Below, piece by piece: positions 25,084 to 33,670 of a stretch of DNA of 64,000 bases. The notes under the pieces are model-generated. The model saw only the letters and a list, made by a program, of their open reading frames with translations, had not been told where the DNA came from and did not search any database. Within the stretch, counting starts at the first letter, position 1; each line of letters begins with the position of its first letter. This DNA comes from Gaiellasilicea sp963745775 (GTDB taxonomy: Bacteria > Actinomycetota > Thermoleophilia > Gaiellales > Gaiellaceae): contig CAVUYY010000011.1 in NCBI GenBank assembly GCA_963745775.1, forward strand, positions 248,001 through 312,000, written 5' to 3'. The position numbers were made by a program, and so were the translations under genes.

Positions 25084-25703
25084 TGGCCCGCGATCTCGGA
25101 GCGAAGTGCCGGATCTGCCGCCGCGAGGGGATGAAGCTCTTCCTCAAGGGCGAGCGCTGCCTGACCGAGAAGTGCGCGATCGAGCGGCGCTCCTATCCGC
25201 CGGGCGAGCATGGTCGTGGGCGGATCAAGCAGAGCGAGTACCTGCTGCAGTTGCGCGAGAAGCAGAAGGCGCGCCGCTACTACGGCCTCCTCGAGAAGCA
25301 GTTCCGCAACTACTACGACAAGGCCACGCGCGGCACGGGCGCGCCCGGCGAGAACCTCCTCCGGATGCTCGAGACCCGGCTCGACAACGTCGTCTACCGG
25401 CTCGGCTTCGCCGGCTCGCGCGCTCAAGCCCGCCAGTTCGTGCGCCACGGCCATTTCACGGTCAACGGTCGCCGCGTCAACATCCCGAGCTACGGGGTGC
25501 GGCCGGACGACATCGTCACGATGAGGGCGGGCAGCGGCGCGGAGGCGACGATTCGCGACGCGACAGATCTCACCGCATCGGTTGCGCCGTGGCTCCAGGC
25601 AGACCACGAGGGGCTCACCGGCAAGGTGCTGAAGTGGCCCGAGCGCGCCGAGATCGACACTCCGGTTCAGGAGTCGCTCATCGTCGAGCTCTACTCCAAG
25701 TAA
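25083..25703 (+). CDS. rpsD: 30S ribosomal protein S4
   Basis: Assembly-initiating 16S rRNA-binding protein, 206 residues. The N terminus has Cys at CRICRREG and further Cys in the CLTEKC stretch, a zinc-binding arrangement. The S4 domain ARQFVRHGHFTVNGRRVNIP lies in the C-terminal half. The ATG at 25083 overlaps the rpsK stop. Confidence 0.97.
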   Translation: MARDLGAKCRICRREGMKLFLKGERCLTEKCAIERRSYPPGEHGRGRIKQSEYLLQLREKQKARRYYGLLEKQFRNYYDKATRGTGAPGENLLRMLETRLDNVVYRLGFAGSRAQARQFVRHGHFTVNGRRVNIPSYGVRPDDIVTMRAGSGAEATIRDATDLTASVAPWLQADHEGLTGKVLKWPERAEIDTPVQESLIVELYSK

Positions 25704-25734
25704 GGCTCTCCACACGGAAGAAGAAGGGATTCTC

Positions 25735-26703
25735 TTGGCTACACGCAACAGCTTGATGGACTTCCAGGTTCCGAAGATCGTCCACGAGGAGATCAACGAG
25801 AACCGCGGGATCTTCGTGATCGAGCCGCTCGATCGCGGCTTCGGCTACACCTTCGGCAACTCGCTGCGCCGCGTGCTGCTCTCCTCGTTGGAGGGCGCCG
25901 CCGTCACCGCCGTCAAGATCGAGGGCGTCGCGCACGAGTTCACCACCCTCCCCGGGGTGAAGGAGGACGTCACCGACGTCATCCTCAATCTGAAGAACCT
26001 GATCTGCCTGCTCCATGGTGAGTCGCCCGAGGTCGAGGTGCACATCGCCAAGAAGGGGTCGGGCGCGGTCACCGCGGCCGACATCCAGGCGCCGGCCGAT
26101 CTCGAGATCCTCAACCCCGATCTCGTGCTCGCGCACCTGTCCGACAAGGGCAAGCTCGAGATGACGCTGACGATCGGCCGCGGTCGCGGCTACGTCCCGG
26201 CCGAGCTCAACCGCGGCCCGGAGCAGCCGATCGGCGTGATCCCGATCGACTCGATCTTCTCCCCCGTTCGGCGGGTCTCCTACGACGTCGAGGCAGCTCG
26301 GGTCGGCCAGCGGACGGATTACGACAAGCTCCGGCTCGACGTCACCACCGACGGCTCGCTCGAACCCCGCGATGCGATCGGCCAGGCTGCGGAGATCCTG
26401 ATCAAGCAGCTCGCGATCTTCACGGATCTCGATCGGATCGAGGGCTTCGGCGAGACCGCCGCAGCCGAGACCGGAATCGAGATCCCGGCCGCACACGGGA
26501 TGGAGAACTTCCCGATCGAGGAGCTCGAGCTCGGTGTCCGCTCGTACAACTGCCTGAAGCGGGTCGGAATCGAGACCATCGGCGACCTCGTGACGAAGTC
26601 GGAGAACGAGCTGGCTGCGATCCCGAACTTCGGCAAGAAGTCGATCGAAGAGGTCAAGGAGACGCTTCAGTCGCACGGCCTCAGTCTTCGAGGAGACGAC
26701 TGA
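25735..26703 (+). CDS. rpoA: RNA polymerase alpha subunit
   Basis: Assembly platform of RNA polymerase, 322 residues. The TTG at 25735 follows GAAGAAGGG. The N-terminal domain has RGFGYTFGNSLRRVLLSSLEG, which is diagnostic. The C-terminal domain, after about residue 250, has the DNA- and regulator-binding part with LELGVRSYNCLKRVGIETIG and NFGKKSIEEVKE. Confidence 0.98.
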   Translation: MATRNSLMDFQVPKIVHEEINENRGIFVIEPLDRGFGYTFGNSLRRVLLSSLEGAAVTAVKIEGVAHEFTTLPGVKEDVTDVILNLKNLICLLHGESPEVEVHIAKKGSGAVTAADIQAPADLEILNPDLVLAHLSDKGKLEMTLTIGRGRGYVPAELNRGPEQPIGVIPIDSIFSPVRRVSYDVEAARVGQRTDYDKLRLDVTTDGSLEPRDAIGQAAEILIKQLAIFTDLDRIEGFGETAAAETGIEIPAAHGMENFPIEELELGVRSYNCLKRVGIETIGDLVTKSENELAAIPNFGKKSIEEVKETLQSHGLSLRGDD

Positions 26704-26706
26704 GCG

Positions 26707-27105
26707 ATGCGTCACGCCCGCGCAGGCAAGAAGCTGGGACGCGATTCGGCGCACCGGAAGGCGCTGTACTCGAACCTCGCGGGTGCTCTGCTCGAGCATG
26801 GGCGGATCCAGACCACTGAGGCGAAGGCGAAGGCCGTCAAGCCGTTCGCGGAGAAGATGATCACGCTCGGGAAGCGCGGCGACCTCTCGGCCCGTCGCAA
26901 GGCTCTCTCGGAGCTCCGCTCGCCCGAGGTGGTCAGCCACCTCTTCGCCGACGTCGCGCCTCGCTTCGCGGATCGACCCGGGGGCTACACGCGGATCATC
27001 AAGCTCGGCGCCCGCCAGGGCGACGCCGCCGAGATGGTCTATCTCGAGCTCGTGGACTTCGAGCCCGAGACGGCGTTCGCGGCCGGCCCGCAACGCTCCG
27101 CCTAG
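26707..27105 (+). CDS. rplQ: 50S ribosomal protein L17
   Basis: Tunnel-exit protein, 132 residues. MRHARAGKKLGRDSAHRKAL opens it, and RPGGYTRIIKLGARQGDAAEM is the second signature. It ends the alpha operon; a strong terminator follows 28 bases later. Confidence 0.97.
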   Translation: MRHARAGKKLGRDSAHRKALYSNLAGALLEHGRIQTTEAKAKAVKPFAEKMITLGKRGDLSARRKALSELRSPEVVSHLFADVAPRFADRPGGYTRIIKLGARQGDAAEMVYLELVDFEPETAFAAGPQRSA

Positions 27106-27132
27106 CTCCACCCGAAGAGTCACAGTCTCGAC

Positions 27133-27163
27133 ACGAAGGCGCGCAGATCCTGCGCGCCTTCGT
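27133..27163 (+). terminator. Terminator of the ribosomal super-operon
   Basis: A perfect 14-bp stem (27133-27146 with 27150-27163) with a three-base loop lies just after rplQ. The sequence after it (cgtctagg) has little T. The stem alone is strong enough to mark the end of the rpsJ-rplQ transcript. Confidence 0.8.
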
Positions 27164-27181
27164 CGTCTAGGCTGAATGCAG

Positions 27182-27197
27182 GGGGTCGCGCGACCCC
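27182..27197. repeat. Perfect 16-bp palindrome before the VOC gene
   Basis: GGGGTCGC followed directly by GCGACCCC, with no spacer. It lies 18 bases before the -10 hexamer of the next gene, where a -35 element would be, so it could be an operator. Confidence 0.45.
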
Positions 27198-27214
27198 TTG
27201 GGGCACGTTGGGGC

Positions 27215-27220
27215 TACGCT
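27215..27220 (+). promoter_or_regulatory. -10 hexamer, leaderless type, for the VOC gene
   Basis: TACGCT ends 7 bases before the GTG at 27228; there is no ribosome site between them. Confidence 0.5.
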
Positions 27221-27227
27221 CGCGTGC

Positions 27228-27575
27228 GTGAGAATCGAGGGCCTGGTCTTCGCCGGAATCGCCAGCTCGGATGCCCCCGGCCTCGCCGGCTTCTTCGCCG
27301 ACGTGCTGGGGATGGAGCGTGTCGAGGAGGACGGCTACGCCCGGTTCGTCTTCTCGAATGGATCGTCGATCGCGGTCGTGCCGCCGGACTGGATCGCGCC
27401 GCCCTCGGATACCAACCTCGGCTTCCTCGTCGACGACGTCGAGTCCGCGACGGCCGAGCTTCGAGCGCATGGGATCGAGCCCGAGGGCGAGCTGCAGGCG
27501 AACGACGAGTACCGCTACCGGCACTTCCGCGCTGCCGATGGGCGCGTGTTCGAGCTACTCGACCGCCGGGTCTAG
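27228..27575 (+). CDS. VOC (glyoxalase/bleomycin-resistance fold) family protein
   Basis: A single-module VOC protein of 115 residues. It shows the betaalphabetabetabeta pattern: the opening EGLVFAGIASSDAPGLAGFF, a middle FSNGSSIAVVP strand, then NLGFLVDDVESATAELRAHG and a closing DGRVFELLDRR with the usual Glu metal ligand. The substrate cannot be told; family members include lyases, dioxygenases and resistance proteins. The GTG at 27228 was chosen because it follows the -10 directly; an in-frame ATG or GTG upstream lacks any signal. Confidence 0.8.
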   Translation: MRIEGLVFAGIASSDAPGLAGFFADVLGMERVEEDGYARFVFSNGSSIAVVPPDWIAPPSDTNLGFLVDDVESATAELRAHGIEPEGELQANDEYRYRHFRAADGRVFELLDRRV

Positions 27576-27580
27576 CGGCC

Positions 27581-27901
27581 GTGGTCTTCGTCGTCGCTCT
27601 CGCTCTGGCGATCTTCGTGCTCCCGTCGCCCTGGGGCGTCGTTGCGGTTGCGCTCGGCGGTGCGGTCGAGCTCGCCGAAGCCACGTTTCTGTGGCGCTGG
27701 TCGCACCGGCGCACGTCGACGGTGGGCGCGGAGGCGCTGATCGGAGCACGAGCCGTCGTCACCTCGCCCTGCCGGCCGCTCGGAGGCGTTCGGGTCAAAG
27801 GGGAGCTCTGGCAGGCCCGCTGTGACTCTGGCGCGGATGAGGGCGCAGTCGTGGAGATCGTCGCGGTAGAGCAGCTCACGCTCGTCGTCGTTCCGACATG
27901 A
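27581..27901 (+). CDS. NfeD-like membrane protein
   Basis: A short protein of 106 residues. Two hydrophobic stretches (VVFVVALALAIFVLPSP and WGVVAVALGGAVELAE) are followed by a C-terminal OB-fold-like module, from VGAEALIGARAVVTSPCRPL to the end, that matches the NfeD tail. NfeD proteins usually pair with a flotillin-like or stomatin-like partner; none is adjacent here. It overlaps truA by four bases, so the two are probably co-transcribed. Confidence 0.75.
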   Translation: MVFVVALALAIFVLPSPWGVVAVALGGAVELAEATFLWRWSHRRTSTVGAEALIGARAVVTSPCRPLGGVRVKGELWQARCDSGADEGAVVEIVAVEQLTLVVVPT

Positions 27902-28617
27902 AGCTGAAGCTGACGCTCGAATACGACGGCACCGAGTTCCGAGGCTGGGCCCGCCAGCCCGGCGAACGAACGGTCGAAAGCGTCTTTCGGGAGGCGTGTG
28001 ACGCGATCTTTCCGACCTGGTCCGAGCTCGACGTGGCCGGCCGGACGGACACAGGCGTTCACGCAGTCGGCCAGGTCGTCAGTCTCGAGGTGGGAGGCGG
28101 GCCGCCGCCCGACCGGATCCCGAGGGCGCTGACTGCGCGGCTTCCCGGGGACGTCGCCGTCGTTGCCGCCGAGGCGGTCGAGGCGGGTTTCAGCGCCCGC
28201 TACTCGGCGAGCAGCCGAACCTACCGCTATCGCATCCTGCGCCGCCGAATCCGCTCGCCCTTCGAGGCTCGACGCTCTCTGTGGTGGCCGCGACCGCTGG
28301 ACGAAGACGCACTGGCGTCGGCGGCGGCGCTCCTGCCCGGCGAGCACGACTTCACCGCGTTCACGCCTGCCGAGACGCAGCACACGGTCTTCCGGCGCAC
28401 CGTGATCGCCGCGGGCTGGGAGCGAGCCGCGGACGAGCTGCACTTCACGATCACCGGAAAGAGCTTTCTCCGACACATGGTGCGGACGCTCGTCGGCACG
28501 ATGCTCGAACAGAGTCCGGACGAGCTCCGGCGGCTGCTCGAGGGCCGACCTCGCAGCGAAGGCGGCGCCACCGTTCCGGCCTGGGGCCTGTATCTCGAGC
28601 ACGTCCGGTACGACTAG
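27898..28617 (+). CDS. truA: tRNA pseudouridine synthase A
   Basis: Makes pseudouridine at positions 38-40 of the tRNA anticodon arm. It is 239 residues, with the catalytic Asp51 in AGRTDTGVHAVGQVVS. The KSFLRHMVRTLVGTMLE motif near the C terminus is typical. It often follows rplQ closely in bacteria, as here with two small genes between. Confidence 0.95.
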   Translation: MKLKLTLEYDGTEFRGWARQPGERTVESVFREACDAIFPTWSELDVAGRTDTGVHAVGQVVSLEVGGGPPPDRIPRALTARLPGDVAVVAAEAVEAGFSARYSASSRTYRYRILRRRIRSPFEARRSLWWPRPLDEDALASAAALLPGEHDFTAFTPAETQHTVFRRTVIAAGWERAADELHFTITGKSFLRHMVRTLVGTMLEQSPDELRRLLEGRPRSEGGATVPAWGLYLEHVRYD

Positions 28618-28620
28618 CAT
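28615..28620 (+). promoter_or_regulatory. -10 hexamer, leaderless type, for the HAD gene
   Basis: TAGCAT overlaps the truA stop and ends 7 bases before the ATG at 28628. Confidence 0.5.
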
Positions 28621-28627
28621 CGAGTCG

Positions 28628-29263
28628 ATGCGGTATCCGGTCGTCCTCTTCGATCTCGACGGGACGGTGATCGACTCGGGGTCGATCATCCTCGCCTCGA
28701 TGCGGCACGCGGCGAAGACCGTGCTCGGGCGCGAGGTTCCCGATTCCGAGCTCGTGGCAGCCGTTGGCGGCCCGGGGCTCGTCGAGCAGATGCGCCAGCT
28801 CGACGCGGACAGGGTCGACGAGCTCGTCGCGTGCTACCGCGAGCACAACGAGCCGCTCCACTCGGAGCTCGCCGAATGCGCCGGCATGACCGATGCGCTG
28901 ACGATCCTGAAGCAGCAGGGAAGGCGCCTCGGCATCGTGACCGCAAAGCGTCGAGCCACCGTCGACATCGCCTTCCGCTATCTGCCGCTCGAAGCGTTCT
29001 TCGAGGTGGTCGTCGGGTCGGACGACACGGAGCGCCACAAGCCCGATCCGGAGCCGCTGCGCTTCGCGCTCGAGAGCCTCGGTGCGAGCGCCGAGAGCGC
29101 CGCCTACGTCGGCGATTCGCCGTTCGACATCCGGGCCGCGAAAGCAGCCGGGGTCAAAGCGGTCGCAGTCACCTGGGGCGGGATCCATCGCCAGGAGCTG
29201 CTGGAGGCGGAGGAGCCCGACGCAATCGTGCGCGATACCGAGGAGCTTCTTGCCGCGCTCTGA
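28628..29263 (+). CDS. HAD-family phosphatase, phosphoglycolate-phosphatase-like
   Basis: Haloacid-dehalogenase hydrolase of 211 residues. Motif I is FDLDGT with Asp9 as the nucleophile and Asp11 as the acid/base. Motif II is IVTAKRR, a Lys lies at RHKPDPE, and motif IV is YVGDSPFDI. The helical cap between motifs I and II fits the Gph/PpaX group. It overlaps ligA by 14 bases, suggesting one transcript. Confidence 0.88.
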   Translation: MRYPVVLFDLDGTVIDSGSIILASMRHAAKTVLGREVPDSELVAAVGGPGLVEQMRQLDADRVDELVACYREHNEPLHSELAECAGMTDALTILKQQGRRLGIVTAKRRATVDIAFRYLPLEAFFEVVVGSDDTERHKPDPEPLRFALESLGASAESAAYVGDSPFDIRAAKAAGVKAVAVTWGGIHRQELLEAEEPDAIVRDTEELLAAL

Positions 29264-31295
29264 TCGTGCCGCGGAGCTGCGTGAGGTGCTGAAGCGCTAC
29301 GGCTACGCCTACCACGTGCTCGACGAGCCCGAGGTTCCGGATGCCGAGTACGACAGGCTGTTCGACGAGCTGCTCGAGCTCGAGCGCGACCTCGCCGACA
29401 GCGAGATTCCGCCCGATTCGCCCTCTCGCCGCGTCGGAGCTCCGCCGTCGGAGGGGTTCAAGAAGGTCGACCACCTCACTCCGATGGGCTCGCTCGACAA
29501 GGTGACGACCGACGACGCCCTGCAGAAGTGGGCGGACGACGTGCGCAAGCGGCTCGACTCGGACGAGCCAGTCGCCTACGTCCTCGAGCCGAAGATCGAC
29601 GGGCTCGCGGTCAGCCTCCTCTACGAGAACGGGGTCTACGTTCGCGGCGCAACACGAGGCGACGGCCGCCGAGGCGAGGACGTGACCGTCAACCTGCGCA
29701 CGATCGACGCGATCCCACTGTCGCTCCGAGGCGACGACCCACCGGCCACGCTCGAGGTTCGCGGCGAGGTCTACATGCCGCTCTCAGGCTTCCGGAAGCT
29801 CAACGAGCGGCTCCTCGAGGAGGGCAAGAAGCCGGCTCCGAATCCGCGGAACGCCGCGGCCGGGTCCGTGCGACAGAAGAACTCCCAGGTGACGCGCAGC
29901 ATGCCGCTCTCGAATTGGGCGTACGGGACAGGCCACCGCGACGGCGTCAGCTTCGAGACGCAGTGGGAACAGCTCGAGTGGCTTCGCGACCGAGGTTTCC
30001 GGACCAACCCGTTTGCCGAGCGCCTCGAGACGATCGAGGAGGTAGCGGAACGCTGTCGCGAGTGGGAAAGCCGACGCGCCGAGCTCGACTACGAGATCGA
30101 CGGGATCGTGATCAAGGTCGATTCGCTCGAGCAGCAGTCGCGGCTCGGCGCGCTCCACGAACGGCCGCGCTGGGCGCGCGCCTTCAAGTGGGCGCCGATG
30201 ACCGCGCAGACCACGCTCGAGAAGATCGCGATCCGCGTCGGGCGGACCGGAGCTCTCAATCCGTGGGGCATCCTCGAGCCGGTCGAGGTCGGCGGCGTCA
30301 CCGTCTCGCGCGCGACGCTCCACAACGAGGAGGACATCAACCGCAAGCAGATTCGCGAGGGCGATCTCGTGATCGTGCAGCGCGCGGGGGACGTGATCCC
30401 GCAGGTCGTGGGGCCTGCCGGCGCGCACCGGAAGGGAACGAAGGAGTTCCGGATGCCGAGCCACTGTCCCCTCTGCGGAGCCGAGGTGGTGAAGCCCGAG
30501 GGCGAGGTGATGCACCGCTGTCCGAACCGCGCCTGCCCTTCGCGGGGGCTCGAGACGCTGATCAACTGGGTCACCGCGGCGATGGACATCGAAGGGGTCG
30601 GCGAGCAGTTCGTGCGCCGGCTCTGGGATCTCGGGCTGCTGCGCTCGATGCCGGATCTCTATCGACTCACGTTCGAGCAGCTGCTCGAGCTGGACGGCTT
30701 CCAGGAGCGATCGGCGACGAACGTGCTCGGGTCGATCGAGGCATCGAGGCAGCAGCCGTTCTCACGCGTTCTCTTCGGTCTGAACATCCCGGACGTGGGC
30801 TGGGTGACAGCGCAGAACCTTGCACGTCACTTCGGATCGGTCGACCGGATGCTCGCTGCGAGCCAGGAGGAGATTCAGGAGGTCGACGGGATCGGACCCG
30901 ATCGCGCCGAGTCGATCGCGGAGTGGTTCTCGGACGAGCAGAACCGAACGCTCGTCCAGGAGCTGCGCGAGCTCGGGCTCGTGTTCGAGGTGGGGGAGGC
31001 CGAGAGGCCGATCGAGGGGCCGCTCACGGGATCGCAGTACGTGCTCACCGGCACGCTGGAGGCATTTACGCGCGAGGAGGCGGCGGCCGCGCTGGCCGCG
31101 CTCGGCGCCAAGGTGTCCGACAATGTCTCCAAGAAGACGACCGGCGTGATCGTGGGCGAGAACCCGGGCTCGAAGGTGGCGAAGGCGGAGAAGGCGGGCG
31201 TACCGATCCTCTCCGAGGCCGAGCTGCGCGAGCTCGTCAAGAACGCGCCGGCCACTGCACCGGCCGGGCTCGTCCCCCCGCCCCGTCGCCGCTAG
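29250..31295 (+). CDS. ligA: NAD-dependent DNA ligase
   Basis: Seals nicks in replication and repair using NAD+. It is 681 residues. The adenylated Lys115 lies in YVLEPKIDGLAVSLL, and the OB fold, four-Cys zinc finger (CPLCGAEVV and CPNRACPSR), helix-hairpin-helix region and C-terminal BRCT domain follow. The TTG at 29250 was chosen because it follows GAGGAGC by a few bases and gives the expected first helix (AAELREVLKRYGYAYHVLDE). It converges on the next gene, and the two stops overlap by four bases. Confidence 0.95.
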   Translation: MPRSDRAAELREVLKRYGYAYHVLDEPEVPDAEYDRLFDELLELERDLADSEIPPDSPSRRVGAPPSEGFKKVDHLTPMGSLDKVTTDDALQKWADDVRKRLDSDEPVAYVLEPKIDGLAVSLLYENGVYVRGATRGDGRRGEDVTVNLRTIDAIPLSLRGDDPPATLEVRGEVYMPLSGFRKLNERLLEEGKKPAPNPRNAAAGSVRQKNSQVTRSMPLSNWAYGTGHRDGVSFETQWEQLEWLRDRGFRTNPFAERLETIEEVAERCREWESRRAELDYEIDGIVIKVDSLEQQSRLGALHERPRWARAFKWAPMTAQTTLEKIAIRVGRTGALNPWGILEPVEVGGVTVSRATLHNEEDINRKQIREGDLVIVQRAGDVIPQVVGPAGAHRKGTKEFRMPSHCPLCGAEVVKPEGEVMHRCPNRACPSRGLETLINWVTAAMDIEGVGEQFVRRLWDLGLLRSMPDLYRLTFEQLLELDGFQERSATNVLGSIEASRQQPFSRVLFGLNIPDVGWVTAQNLARHFGSVDRMLAASQEEIQEVDGIGPDRAESIAEWFSDEQNRTLVQELRELGLVFEVGEAERPIEGPLTGSQYVLTGTLEAFTREEAAAALAALGAKVSDNVSKKTTGVIVGENPGSKVAKAEKAGVPILSEAELRELVKNAPATAPAGLVPPPRRR

Positions 31296-32527
31296 CCGGA
31301 GGCCGCGAGCGCCGTGGCAAAGCGATCCTGCGCACGCCGGGCCCAGTAGCCCGAGACGGGAGCACCGTTCTGGAGGATCGCGAAGACGTAGCGGTCTCGG
31401 ACGAACCCGGAGAGCGCCGATGCGGCCCGGGTCGTTCCGGTCTTCGCGATCACTCGCCCGCGCGCCGGCCTCGACTCGAGGCGATGACGCAGGGTGCCGT
31501 CCACACCTGCGACGGCGAGCGAGCCGAGGAATGCGTCGCGGATCTCGGGGTCACCGATTCCCGCCGAGAGCAGGGCGACGAGGGAGCTCGCCGTGAGCCG
31601 ATCGAGGCGCGAGAGCCCGGAGCCGTCGGCGATTCTGACGCCGCCGAGCGGAATCGCGGCGGCGGCGAGGGCCGCTCGCACGACTCGCGCGCCCGCCGCC
31701 GTCGAGCCCTCGTCTCCGTAGAGCGCTCCGAGCTGCTTGAGCATCACCTCGGCCGTGAAGTTGTCGCTCTCGCGGCCCATGAAGCGGACGATTGCGGCGA
31801 GTGGCTCCGAGAGATCTCGGGCGAGCGGAAAGCCCTCGGTCGTGAGCGTGCCGAAGCGAGCGGGTCGGCTGATCGCGACACCTTTCGCCTGGAGAGCGCG
31901 GCGGAAGAGCGAAGCCGCGGCGAGCGCGGGCTTCGCAGACGTTCGTCCTCGAAACCAGCCCCGCGCGACGACGAGCGCGGAGAGAGGCGGTGACTCCCCG
32001 ATGTAGAAGCTCGGCTTCCAGCCCGGCCCGGTTCTTCGAGCGTCGAACCACGACTCGTCGCCGATCACCGCACCGTCGACCCGCGCGATCCCCCACGACG
32101 CCACCTCGACCGCGAGCGCGTCGAGATCGGCTGCTCCGAGCGTCGGGTCGCCGAAGCCGCGCAGGAACAGATCGCCGTGCCACACGTCGCCGACGAGCGA
32201 GCCGGTGCCGACGACCTCCGTGTGGAAGCGGTAGCTCGTGCCGAGGAGAGACAGGGCGGCATAGGCCACAGGCAGCTTCTCGTTCGACGCGGGCTGCAGC
32301 GAGCGCGCGGCGTTCCGGGAGAAGACCACGGTGCCGCTGCGGAGGTCGACCGCGAGCGCGCCGGTCTGCGACGGATCGACCTGCGGCACCGAGAGCGCCT
32401 TCGTGAGCCGTGCCTGAAGGGTTGGGTCGATCGCCCGGGCGGGCGCCGCGAGCATCAGTCCGGCGACGGCCAGCACGAACACGAGGCATGGGCCGAGGCC
32501 GGCCCGAAGATGGGGCGAACGGCCCAT
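31292..32527 (-). CDS. dacB: D-alanyl-D-alanine carboxypeptidase/endopeptidase, PBP4 (DacB) type
   Basis: Low-molecular-weight penicillin-binding protein acting on peptidoglycan cross-links outside the membrane. Taking the ATG at 32527 gives 411 residues with a signal peptide (MGRSPHLRAGLGPCLVFVLA and on to about residue 32). The SxxK motif is S81-N-E-K84, SxN lies in RESDNFTAEV, and KTG lies in AKTGTTRAASALSG. An ATG 24 bases upstream (32551) is also possible. The insert between the first two motifs is typical of PBP4. Confidence 0.9.
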   Translation of the reverse strand: MGRSPHLRAGLGPCLVFVLAVAGLMLAAPARAIDPTLQARLTKALSVPQVDPSQTGALAVDLRSGTVVFSRNAARSLQPASNEKLPVAYAALSLLGTSYRFHTEVVGTGSLVGDVWHGDLFLRGFGDPTLGAADLDALAVEVASWGIARVDGAVIGDESWFDARRTGPGWKPSFYIGESPPLSALVVARGWFRGRTSAKPALAAASLFRRALQAKGVAISRPARFGTLTTEGFPLARDLSEPLAAIVRFMGRESDNFTAEVMLKQLGALYGDEGSTAAGARVVRAALAAAAIPLGGVRIADGSGLSRLDRLTASSLVALLSAGIGDPEIRDAFLGSLAVAGVDGTLRHRLESRPARGRVIAKTGTTRAASALSGFVRDRYVFAILQNGAPVSGYWARRAQDRFATALAASG

Positions 32528-32559
32528 GTCCGGACGGGGCAGCAGACCCATAATCGGGC

Positions 32560-32870
32560 ATGGAGCGCCCCCTTGAGCCAGCATCTTCCCACGGTCCTGA
32601 CCGAGATTCGGTCCCTGCTCGACCAGCCCGCCGAGCGCGAGCACGCGGCGCGTGCGCACGTCGAGAAGACCATGACCGACGGCTACGCCCATGCGCTGTC
32701 GCTCGGAGTCGAGCGGCTGAGGGTCGAGGGGGAGCTGCGCGGCGTCGTCCGGGCGGAGACGGCGTGACGAAGCCCGGATCGCCGAGCTGACGACCGCTCT
32801 CCACGAGCTCGACCTCGAGCTGGCCGGCCTTCGCGGGCTGCTGGCAGCGCTGCGAGCGCACGCGCTCTAG
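32560..32870 (+). CDS. Small coiled-coil protein of unknown function (frameshifted)
   Basis: A short, highly charged helical protein of about 100 residues. It is readable from MERPLSQHLPTVLTEIRSLL to ELDLELAGLRGLLAALRAHAL. Two single-base errors must be corrected: an extra C in the run at 32567-32572, and an extra base near 32756-32762. If the first is not an error, a TTG at 32573 would serve as the start. The heptad-like Leu spacing suggests a coiled coil. Function is unknown. Confidence 0.55.
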
Positions 32871-32871
32871 C

Positions 32872-33549
32872 TCAGACGATCCCGGAGCGGACGGCGTAAA
32901 CGGCCGCCTGGATCCGGTTGTCCATCTGGAGCTTCATCAGGATGTTCGAGATGTGGTTCTTGACGGTCTTCGGGCTGATGTGCAGCTCGCCGGCGATCAC
33001 CGCGTTGTCCTTGCCGTTCGCGATCAGCTTCAGCACCTCGATCTCACGGTCGGAGAGCTCGGCGCGGATCGTCGCGGCGGCGTCGGGGGAGGCCGTCGTG
33101 GCACGCACGTGCTGCAGCACCTTGCCGGCGATATGAGGTGAGATCAGCGCCTCGCCGACCGCGGCCGACTCGATCCCCTGGATCAGATCCTGGATCGAGG
33201 CGTCCTTGAGCAGGTAGCCGCACGCCCCGGCGAGGATCGCATCCATCACATCCTGTTCCTGATCCGAGATCGTGAGCACGATCACGCGCGTGAGCGGGGC
33301 GTCGCGGCTCATGTGCCGGGTCGCCTCGACTCCGTGCATGCCCGGCATGTTCAGGTCCATGACGACGACGTCGGGCGCCGTCTCGCGCACGATCTGGAGC
33401 GCCTCGGAGCCGCCGGCGGCCTCGCCGACGATCTGGATCCCCTGTCCCTCGAGGAGGTTGCGGAGCCCCGTTCGAAACAGGTCGTGGTCATCGACGAGGA
33501 GGACGCGCACGTCATGCCGCTCGTTCGTGCTCGGTACCGTCTCGTTCAT
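32872..33549 (-). CDS. NarL/FixJ-type response regulator
   Basis: A two-component DNA-binding regulator of 225 residues. The receiver domain has the acidic pair in VLLVDDHDLFRTGL, the phosphoacceptor Asp65 in VMDLNMPG, and Lys115 in GYLLKDAS. The LuxR-type helix-turn-helix is in LSDREIEVLKLIANGKDNAV and KTVKNHISNILMKL. No histidine kinase is adjacent, so it is an orphan here. A -10-like TACACT about 30 bases upstream gives an ordinary leader. Confidence 0.93.
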   Translation of the reverse strand: MNETVPSTNERHDVRVLLVDDHDLFRTGLRNLLEGQGIQIVGEAAGGSEALQIVRETAPDVVVMDLNMPGMHGVEATRHMSRDAPLTRVIVLTISDQEQDVMDAILAGACGYLLKDASIQDLIQGIESAAVGEALISPHIAGKVLQHVRATTASPDAAATIRAELSDREIEVLKLIANGKDNAVIAGELHISPKTVKNHISNILMKLQMDNRIQAAVYAVRSGIV

Positions 33550-33670
33550 CGAATCCCCCGGGCGCTGGCGCTGAGACCGAGAAGTGTAGAAGGTCCTCGT
33601 TCGGGTCGGCTCCCCTCAACCCTGCCGGATCGTGGCCCGAGCCTGCTCTGGAATCCCCGCGCCGCCCTGG

